NCBI GenBank assembly: GCA_973895155.1
Contig: OZ316899.1
Span: 2,294,001 to 2,358,000, forward strand
Direction of reading: 5' to 3'
Source of the DNA: Marsupella aquatica
Taxonomy: Eukaryota > Marchantiophyta
Length of the DNA stretch: 64,000 bases
A program made the position numbers and the translations under genes. Within the stretch, counting starts at the first letter, position 1. Each line of letters begins with the position of its first letter. This document shows positions 55,122 to 64,000 of this stretch, in pieces. The notes below the pieces were generated by a model. The model saw only the letters and a program-made list of their open reading frames with translations. It was not told the origin of the DNA and did not search any database.

Positions 55122-58100
55122 TGTGATGCCTAGCCAGGAATCATTAGGCCAGTTTAATTAGTAAAATCAGGAGTGTACCCTAGGAAACACCTTAGTATAG
55201 TAACAAAAATAGGGAAATATAAACAATTAAGGGTGACTATAGAACCCGAGCCAAGGCTGAAAGTAAGGATGTCGGGGGAAACACGATTAGGGTTAGGGAG
55301 CGCTAAGTACCGGTGGCTACTAACGGGAAGGAAGACCAGCCAAGGGGGGGGGGCAAGGATCGAGCGCAAGGACTGGCGGCTCATTTGCAAACACAAGCCA
55401 AGTGAATGACTACGGGAGGCCAACTGCCGTCCGCTGCTCAGGCAAGCACTCGGGGTGGAAGCAGATACCGACGATCAACTCAAGAGGGGTATGAGCAATG
55501 TCAATCAAGCTGCTCATTTTTGGGGATGCCTGTTAGAACAGGCAACTGAGTACATTGGGACCTACCAGGATGAAGAATCAGAGAGAGCGGCTCGAGAATG
55601 GCAGGAGCTCGCTCGGCTGTGGGAGCTACAGAAGTCTGCTTTCTTAGGAGGAAAACTCATTACAGCTGAATTCTTGTGGACGCCTACTGTCGACAAACTT
55701 GACGATCTTCTGTTTTGTGAGAACAAGATAGTTGGCATCCGAGAGGCCATCAACCACTGCAATGACATACACTGGGAGTTGAAGGGTAGCACAGAGGGGT
55801 GGACGAAGGCAACCGTGCTAGGAGAAACATCCACGGCAGCCGCTATGAAGAGGAAAGGGAACAACAACAAAGAAGCCACCCCTGCGAAAAGAACAAGGTC
55901 GGCGGCACCCAGGAAACCAGCAGAGCAGGGAAGCAGGAGGCAGGCGGAAGCCGAAGAGGAGGAGGTCAACCCCGTCAATGCCGTTCCAACAAGAGATGAC
56001 ACCTAGAAAGGCTGGGCGGCGACCCTCCCCGAGGAGGTGCAATTACACTTTGTGAGGGAAGATGATGCATGCTTTACGGCTATGCAGACTCGGAAATACC
56101 AGGGCTTCATGGCTGGATCCGGCTTGGAAGCATTCGTAAAGTTACCATGGCTAAAGCCGGAAGTACCGGATTCAGACTTACTGGAATTCGTGGGATCATG
56201 GGAGCCCAAGACCAATTCCACAAGGGTACGGCGTATGGGAAGGATTTCTATCTCACTCCATGGGTGATTGCCGAAGTGTTTGGCTTGCCAATGGGCAATA
56301 AGACCAAAGTAGATACCAGGAAGACCTTGCCAGACAAGGAGTTCCGGTCGTTTCCAGGGCCATCAACAAGGAATGGCTTCTTCCAAAACACCTGCACCAA
56401 CCCGCACATAGGAGAAATGATCAATTTCTTGCGGGTGACCATGCATTGTAACTTGCCGAGGGCAGAGATCGGCAAGGCACAGGTCTATCTGGCGGAGAGG
56501 CCAGACCCAAGCCAAGACTACAACGGGTACCTCCTCACCCAACTAAAGAAGATCTTGAAGGAGGAATAGCTGGTGATTGGCATGGGAAGCGTGTCCCGGC
56601 TTGGTTATCACATGTTGATGTTGTGCCGGTATGCCCGAAGCCAGATATTTGCCCCGATACTGCCCCTATAGGCAAGAGCACCAGAGGAGGTTCCGGAACC
56701 AAGGCCGGCAACAGAGAAACCGACCCAGCCCGACAGTCCTACAATTGAGCAGGTGTTTAGGCCGAGGAAGGAGGACTTGCCGATGCAGCAACCAGGCATG
56801 CAGAATCTGCTGAAATTGCTGGAGAAGGAAAGGAGAACGGCAGCGGCAACGGGGCCAGTACAGAATATTGCTTCCGAGGTCAGCCTTAGCCAACTTACCA
56901 AGGAAAACCCCTTTACCGGAGCCAAGGAGAGAAGGAGGCCGGAACACGAGTCGAGAGTCTGAATGTATGTAGGAGCTTCAAGTCCCGAAGCCGAGGAGAA
57001 GCAGCCCGAGGCCCCTGGTCACGACAGGGAGAAGATGAGAGGAACCAGGACCTGTGATCTGTGGGGTTGTGTTCACGGCAGGACTAGGACAGCAGCGGGG
57101 GGAGCCGATAGAACAAGCCAAGGAGGAGGCGGTAGAAGGCTACGACAATGATGACTCCGGCTACAGGTCGGACCATCATGTTCTAGGAATAAGGACCTGT
57201 GGCAGGTTCATCCCCACTCTTCCAAGAGTAGTTTGAGGGGACCCAACCCAGCAGAGCAGCCCCGAGTCTCCCCCACCAGATGTCGCTCCCCCAAGTTTTG
57301 ACGACATAAAACAGACGGCAGAGGAGTTTCAGGAACGACGTAGGGAGGAAGAGGAGGCAGCCCTCGCAAGGGAGAAGGATTTACCAGGAGGAGAATGGTC
57401 AGAGGACAGCCGGTGGCTTGCAGGAAAATGAAGCAGCCCGCCAGCCACGATAGAAGAAATTCGCAAGGCTGCCTGGGAACAAAGGCCGCGGTGGATGATG
57501 CCAATGACTTCTGCTCACTCCGCCTATGCTAAAGAACGAGCCATGGAGTACGGGGAGATGTGTGGGGAACTTGCGCTTGGCATCTTTGGGGAGGAGTTGG
57601 AGCAGGGACCTTTTTTGCAGAGGGAAATGTTGGAGAAGCACCGATTAGAAGAAGCGGTGACTTTGGAAAGAAGCAAGAAGGACGAGGTCATCCGTCGGCT
57701 TAGGGCAAAGGAAGCCAAGGTAGAAGACCTGAAGGCGTCCAAGAAAGCCCAAGATGAGCTGCGGATTAAGTGGCATGAGCTCAACATCATGCAGGGGCAA
57801 TTGGATACCGTGCAGTCTGATAATCAGATTATCAAGGATAAACTGACTCGGACCCAATGTGATCTGGCCGATTCGATCAAGGAGAAGGAGAAGTGGAAGC
57901 AAGAGCTGAGAGACGCAGAGGAGGCCCACATAGCAGCCAATAATTGGGCCATGGCAGAGACTCAGAAGGGAAAGGGCGCTGAAGGGGGAACTCAAGGATA
58001 TCCGCGGAGCCCTTGAGCAGAAGGAGGCCGAGTTAGGGAAATCCTATTAGGCAATTATCGTGTGCTACGACAGGAGCTCGCATCCATGACGGCCAGCTTC

Positions 58101-58458
58101 AAGGCCGACCTCCACGAGAAAGACGACCAGCTCGACCAGACTTATGCCAAGATGAATAAAATGGAGTCTGAGGTCGTTACAGAGCTCGACAAGGAGCTGA
58201 GAGCAACCCAGGAGGAGAGGGCAACCTTAAAGGAGGAATTAGAGAAAGCCCAGAAGGAGCGGGAGGAGGCGGCAAGGACCTGGATGAATTACAGGAGGAG
58301 TTGGAGGAAAACACGCGAAAGATGGAAAACTTACAGCGGCAAGCCGACAACCAAACGGAGCGACTGAAGAAACAGGCCGCAATATTTAAGTGCTTGGCTT
58401 CCTCAGGACCAACTCCAATTGGGGCAACCAAGTTACCTAGTGTAGTACTGGCCGCACA
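55122..58458 (+). mobile_element. Second copy of element B, 3'-truncated
   Basis: Starts TGTGATGCCTAGCCAGGAAT, the same as element B, and matches 3080-6366 closely. Similarity stops at about 58454, where CACA and ATTAC follow; the left flank is ATTAT. If this is the true right end it is an internally deleted copy with a TSD one base off; otherwise it is a simple truncation. About 1.2 kb of the B 3' region is absent. Confidence 0.8.
55236..58454 (+). pseudogene. ORF3 of the second B copy (broken)
   Basis: The same module order as B ORF3: NQAAHFWGCLLEQA, ELARLWELQKSAF, TPAKRTRSAAP, the WAATLPEEVQL domain with FYLTPWVIAEVFGLP and NGFFQNTC, a Pro-rich acidic stretch, and the coiled coil to about 58390. 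Here base 55773 keeps TGG where B has TAG. Own stops include TAG at 56004, TAG at 56567 (CAG in B) and several indels. TAG at 56669 and TGA at 57234 are shared with B at 4626 and 5136. It is not translatable as one protein. The shared breaks show that both copies come from a parent that already had them. Confidence 0.8.
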
Positions 58459-59515
58459 ATTACTATTGTCCATTGTACTATGGCGGCGGCTGAGTAAAAG
58501 TTTGTTATGGCACCTCACGCTTGGATGAGACAATCGTGCTCAATCAAGCAATGGCGGCTAACGCTCCTTGAAAATTCTCACGGCCGAGCTCCTCTAGGAT
58601 CCCCCATTAGAAGCCAGACGGTGGCACGACAGTCCATTTGCCACTTTGCGCCTTGTCATTATTTGGATATCGTCAGTTTGCTCTTGCACAACAACTACAC
58701 TCTCAATTGAGCTTGCTTTAATCGAAGAAAACCAAAGGATAAGTACGCATTATGGCAAGATTTAGTCAGAGCGACGCACCGAGGCAAGTGGAGTTCTTCA
58801 CAAGAGATTGCGTACCCATGGCACTACAAGAGTAAGGGAGCAAGGAACGCAGACTCCAAAGGTTAGTATGACCGTTATAGCCCTTGGATTCTGGACCTTG
58901 GTTGGGGGAAGTAGGCTGTGCGCCCCTTTAAAGGTGTCACACATGGATGTTAGTTAATTTTGGAGCTTATTAAGACTTATAGTTACCTCTTTGTGTGTAA
59001 TTTTAGTGTAGTTGAAGGCTTTAGCATTGGTCTACTTTGAACCTAGAAGATTGAATGAGAAGTTAATAGGTATAGTTTTAAGGTAGAGTAGTCTTTTGTG
59101 ACATTTTAATCAAATCTTTGTAGGTCATGAAAAACTCTGATTTTTTGGTGAGTAGATAGAGTTTTAGATAGAGAAGTCTACCCTACAAATTTTAGGCAAA
59201 CGAATGTGTGGTTAGGAAGTTAGGATCATTACCATCTCGCGAGTTAACACTTTGGCTCTTTAACACTTGGAATAATTTTCTATTTTTTGTGATTTTATAC
59301 TATATTGACATCTTTCAGTATTTTATTGGTAGACTTAGATTAGTCCAAGAAGTCTGAAAATTTGCCACAGGGTAGATTATATGTAGTAGAAGGCACTGGA
59401 AACATTTTGGTGCAAACAGAGTTCAAGTTAGATTTAAAAAAAATCACAAAGAATAGGTGTCTAATAGTTTTGCCGCGGAACCGCTAGGCCGCTAAGTCGT
59501 TTAGCCGTTTTGTCG
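58459..59515. other. No feature recognised
   Basis: AT-rich sequence with short ORFs only. CCGCTAGGCCGCTAAGTCG-like runs occur around 59476-59515. Confidence 0.4.
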
Positions 59516-59519
59516 CGTG

Positions 59520-59770
59520 TTGATCAGGAGGGTACTCTTGAGTGAAAATGGGGTAATCAAATATAGTTGGAAAATAGATGACTGGGGTAATCTAAAATTT
59601 GGACAGGGTAAGCTAAAGTCGAGGAGGGTACTCTAAAATCAACTAGGGTACTCTAATGTGGACGAGGGTAATCATATACACACGGGAAGTGGCACCTAGG
59701 GTAATCTAAATTGCCCAAGATATTATATTATGTTGGGATACTCTAAAAACATAGAGGGTATTCAACAGAA
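59520..59770 (+). repeat. Interspersed GGGTAATCTAAA-type repeats
   Basis: About nine copies of AGGGTAATCTAAA, AGGGTACTCTAAA and close variants, 20 to 35 bases apart. Not a telomere repeat. No coding potential. Confidence 0.8.
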
Positions 59771-61267
59771 GGAAAGAAAAGGAAAAGAGTAATCAAAGGA
59801 GTAAAGAAAATTTAGAGAATTATTTAGTCGGTGATCAGCCTGATTGAGGCATGGAATTAGGTAGGAATGAGTACTCCATCAACAATTGTTTGATGAAATA
59901 TGGTGGATTAGGTGGTCATCAGCTGCAGGCAACAAAGTGAAGCAATCGTGGCCTGGAAAGACAAGTTGAATTGGAGAGGCAATGTCAAATTACAAGTCGT
60001 CGAAGTTGAAATTCACGGAAAATGAATGGTAGGAAAAATAAGCAACACCAAATATTTTCTGGAGCCACATTTACTTGACCAAATTGGCTAAAATTTGGTG
60101 TGAAGATAGAAGGGAAGTAGGCGCACATTCTGGAAAAGTATGAGCACCAACCAAGGTCTGGTTGGTGAGAAAAAAATCAGATGCTGGAGGGGGGTATGCA
60201 GCTCTTTATCTTTTGCTGCAAATCGAATTCCACATAGTCATCACACGAATGCGGCTATGGTCCATTGATTGGTGAAAAGATGGTGATTGTGATTAGTTGG
60301 GATTGTGAAACACATGAGGAAGAAAGTGGGAGGTTGGAAAGGAAGGTCAAAATGGAGTTGGGAGTTCCAATCGTAAGTCGCCGATACTGAGCTTTAAAGG
60401 GATCGAGTACCTGGATACCTTGTGCTCAAGCCGGTTGATTTCCTAGATGTTTGATATGCTTTTTGTGGTGTGTTGCTATTCATCTTTGGTGTCCCATTGG
60501 CCAGAGTTACCCCTAGGAGTGACACTCTACTTTCTAGAGTCGGGAGGTGATTTTTGACCAGGGGAGCTGCTAAAGTCTTATGCTTGAGATTGTGTTGTAG
60601 TCGGGACCTATGGGCTCAGCCCCTAGTTCCATTCTACAAACCAATTGATGGTAAGAATAGCAGCATAACAACGACAGAACTTATGGGGTACCCAATAGGG
60701 TTTTTCTCAGTGATCCGTTGGTTTGTTGTCGGAACATAAGATCAACTAAAAGCTGTGGTGTGACTTCAGGTTCTCCCTGGTCTGGGCAGTACACCTTGGC
60801 ATCATATTGGCGATTCCTTATGAAGCCTTGGTGCCTCTAGTTGTGAGATTTTTAGTAGGGGCTTGCTTGCAGGTTTTCTCTAGCTACCCTACTTGAAGCA
60901 TATTAGTAAAATCCGCACTCTCATAGGGAGGGAGTCCTTGTGAAGAGTTAGGTTGTTTTTGTCATTGTAGTCTATTGTTTTGAAGTGGAGAAAGCTCTCC
61001 AGCCTCTTGGAAGATAGAGGTGAGGTTTTGTTGGTTCTAAAGAGTATTTCCATCTGTCCTCCGCTTGCGGTCCCACCCTAAGCTCTCCCATGGGAACGAA
61101 CTGGTAGAGATAGCAATATCTTTGCTTGGGTTGTGTGCTACCCATGAGTTACCCTTCACAACATAGGCGCTAAGCTCTCAAAGACTTACTGGTACTCATG
61201 TCCCAAGAAGGCCAACTACAAACAAAGGTACACAAAATTGGTGATTAAGTAGCATAGATTAACTGTG
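59771..61267. other. No gene recognised
   Basis: Scattered short ORFs without a domain; one 61-codon ORF at 60554-60739 is unremarkable. Confidence 0.4.
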
Positions 61268-62100
61268 AGAAGGTTGCGCTCACCAAGGACTCCAGCTACA
61301 ACAACTTACAAGACTACATTACCAAGCTATATATCAACAAACAAGGATTCAGGTCGATAGTTGAGACAATCCTTGTAGTCCTTGCAAAGTACTTTAAGCT
61401 TCAGGGCTGCCAAAAGCTAACTCATGTCTATTGAACTCTGGATTCAGGATAAGGAGTACACGTCCCAACACTTCAAACCGGAGGGCAAAACAGACAATAG
61501 GTACAAGCAAGGTTCATGTACCAACTTGGCCTGTATGGAGTGTTTGAACTTCAAACGGACTACCCTGCACATGATTGAACCTCACTCCAAGATCTCCCTT
61601 TGCACAATTATGTAGGTGGAGCATTGCAAATGGTGGAACTGGGCCCAGTTCTTTAGCCACCGGTTCTTGGGAGAGCTTAAGTGGGCTAAGTTGGGCCTGC
61701 CTATTGGTGGAAAGACCTACCTGGGAAGTTATATTGCAATCATCCTAGGTTGGTATGAACAACGACGCAAGGTCCAAGGGAAGAATATGGCCACCTTGGC
61801 CTTAGCAGACGCCAACCCCGCCCCCAATAGTGGTGCAAGTGCCCTGGCCACCACTGCTTGGGTAAACCCCAACCCCACTCCATCCAACTTGCTCCCTCGT
61901 CATCTACTCCATTCGGAACCACTGTGAGCAATGGACTACCACAACCAACCCCTGTTGTTGAGCCCCCGTTGCCCCCAACGCAACCACCTCCAATCCCTTT
62001 GCCGCCTGAGAAACCCATTCCTTCTCCGGTGCGGACTATGGAGGAAGCAGCTGCCCCAGTTGTGGATGCACGTTTGCCCAAGACTGTGGAGGAGTACTGA
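61268..62100 (+). pseudogene. Decayed ORF of unknown family with Pro-rich C-terminus
   Basis: Open pieces overlap in two or three frames. About 61280-61430 reads YITKLYINKQGFRSIVETIL. 61424-61927 has one TAG at 61613 and reads CKWWNWAQFFSHRFLGELKW then an Ala-rich part. 61858-62100 is strongly Pro-rich (PPLPPTQPPPIPLPPEKP) and ends at TGA 62098. This could be a decayed gag-like or transposon ORF; I do not recognise it. Confidence 0.35.
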
Positions 62101-64000
62101 GTAGTTCTCGGTACCTTAGCTCACAACCTGGTCCAAAAGTTTAGTCAGGACCTGTCAGGATATATTGGGCAACAAGTTGCTACTTACTTCCCACCGGCCT
62201 TTTTTATGGTAGACCATCACATGTAGTATCATATTAGGGACATAAATTAACACTTAAGGTCCAAAACACGGTATTCGATCCCATGGAAGAACATGTAAGG
62301 AATGATTTTCTATTGTTTAACACTTATGAATGACTAAGGTAACAAAAACACATATTTGAGCCTTTTACTATGGTTGCTCAGCAAGGCATAGATTTGAATG
62401 TTTGCTTAACATTGTAAATAAAATAATAAAATGGAATCAATTAACAAAACACAATGAAAATTTTGAGGTATGGTGAGGGAGTTAAGAAACAACCAAGGTC
62501 ACTCCTCAACATAACTTCATTTGATGTGATTTAGGTGGTATATCCGTAAGAGCATTTTTGGAAAGGATTACGGTACTAGGATGATCACTAAAATGCCGTC
62601 AACATGTCTCAACTTTTCCTTCCAAGGTACTTAGTGGAGACTAGTAATCAGTCATTTCTGTATCCAATCGGTACTTTGTGTCACGAACAAGAGACACCAT
62701 CATCATCAAATTTGAAGTCATAAGTCATTGGAAATTAATCTTCCTTAGCATCCCATGCTCAAGCAAGGTCATGCCAACAACTATGCATCAAGAACTTTTA
62801 GAATTATGTAGATCTCACCAATTAAGGAATCTACTTCTACACATTCCAAAGATTTGACATCAGTCTTACAAAGTTTTACTTCTTTGCTTTGCATTTTGAA
62901 ATATCCAAATGCAAGGAAGGGAGAAGAAATTCTTTGCATTAAGTCACTCTGAAGCCCCTTGTGCTGCAATCTGCAACAACAGGTTTACATAATTTAGCTT
63001 TTAACTACATTGCCACTAAAGATGTGGCAAATTACAATACTGCCACTATTTTTAATATATATATAATATTGCCACCCTTTTCGTATGTGGTTCCTTGGGA
63101 CTACTCGAGTTAACCCACGGTTGATATATCTCACCCTCATAGGCTGAATAATCCGTCAGGTCTGTTAATGGTGAAGTTTTCGTCCAATGTTCAGCCAGAC
63201 TCTCCCTCCCGGAGTGCGCAAGACTGTTGTTCATGCATAGTCTGCAGTTTGGCAAGACATTTCAACACAGCATAGAAATTAGTGGGAATCACCCTAGCAG
63301 ACTTCGAATAAGCATGGCTGCAAGCAGAATGTTCATGGTCGGGTTGGAATGAAGGATGAGTGCAAAGTCACTACGCACAGGCCCTGAGTGTCATCGCCAG
63401 CTGTTTTAGTCCCGGGATTTAGTAATGATGCTTCAATCCTTCTTGCTGCCTTGCAATCGCACCCTAGAGAACAAAAAATGTGTCTACATTTTGCTCTGTC
63501 AAAAATGCTGCTGACTAGCTAAATCGCACATTCATCACGTGTTTAGTGGAAGGAAGCAGGCCAAAGTGGTTAGGCGAGTGAAGTTTAGTGATCGCGAGCT
63601 GAAGATGGATCATAGTGAGGACACAGATACCTGCAGTTGCATTTGAAGCCGTTATGAGAAAATTGGCTATGCCCTGGATGTCTTCAAGGCTAAGGTATTA
63701 AACTATCCCGTACTATAATGGCATTGATGCAAGGTCTTTGGTAGGTCCCTTCTCGATAGGCAATCTTAGTGTTTCAGTACGTAGGCAACATTCACATTCC
63801 AACATCAAAACTAATATTGTCGACACGAACACTACATGAGTTCAGTTCCGGCCTTCTTCAGTCTGATTGGAAGCCTTTGTCTTTTGCGGAAGTGGGAACG
63901 GAAGCATTACCCCAGCACTCTATTGCACACAAAAGTTGACTTGGAAATGTTTTCAGTCATTTCCACAGCTCAACATCGACTCTGCTAGTGTACCTATCTC
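62101..64000. other. No feature recognised
   Basis: AT-rich, many stops in all frames. A short AT dinucleotide run lies at 63055-63068. Exons of a host gene cannot be excluded but none is supported. Confidence 0.4.

Noticed and set aside
62101-64000. Exons of a host gene at the right edge
   Set aside because: No conserved coding run or convincing splice-site pair was found; nothing can be supported.

Overview
The window reads as nuclear DNA of a streptophyte plant. Ty3/gypsy elements carry plant-type primer sites (tRNA-Asp and initiator tRNA-Met), there is a CACTA element with a 3-bp duplication, a plant-type LINE, and intron-containing DNA-transposon genes. The style of the large DNA transposon and of the retroelement third ORFs suggests a non-seed plant or charophyte, but that is only an impression. 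No host gene, tRNA or rRNA was recognised. Almost everything is transposable elements inserted into one another, and most borders could be fixed from target-site duplications (TSDs) and from reading frames that rejoin when an insert is removed in thought.

Left nest (1 to about 17.2 kb). Element A is a decayed Ty3/gypsy element (pol 1-2372) followed by an LTR-like stretch holding a third ORF (ORF3). ORF3 is cut at 3079 by element B (3080-15573, TSD AAAGC). B is a 4.66-kb unit that itself carries only a longer ORF3 ending in a coiled coil. B is cut by a CACTA transposon (6516-14349, TSD GTA), which is cut by element E (9115-11743, TSD AGGAT, 252-bp inverted arms). A second, truncated copy of B lies at 55.1-58.5 kb.

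Central nest (18.2-54.6 kb). Element G is a decayed chromovirus (Ty3/gypsy with a chromodomain): truncated 5' LTR from 18169, tRNA-Met PBS at 36344, gag, protease, RT, integrase, chromodomain, PPT, and 3' LTR 53087-54564. Its 5' LTR was hit by a 5'-truncated LINE (18825-35860). That LINE was hit by element D (18997-32705, TSD TGCCA), a young, nearly intact Ty3/gypsy element of Athila/Tat type whose LTRs appear to differ only by one 33-bp repeat unit. The RNase H region of G was hit by F, an 11.2-kb DNA transposon (39634-50863, TSD GTCA, 25-bp perfect inverted ends) carrying a three-exon transposase gene and at least two other genes.

Element D codes for Gag-protease and Pol in one frame separated by a single UGA in a TMV-type readthrough context. 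After an internal polypurine tract it codes for an 857-residue ORF3 and, in the same frame after another UGA, a second retropepsin-like domain. A, B and D share a related ORF3 domain, so they look like branches of one lineage that keeps this extra gene either inside an LTR-like unit (A, B) or between pol and the 3' LTR (D).

Right flank (54.6-64 kb): truncated B copy, then about 5.5 kb of mostly unrecognised AT-rich sequence with a GGGTA-rich repeat block and one decayed proline-rich ORF. Most premature stops fit C-to-T change at CGA or CAG codons, as expected from deamination of methylated CG and CHG sites in silenced plant elements.
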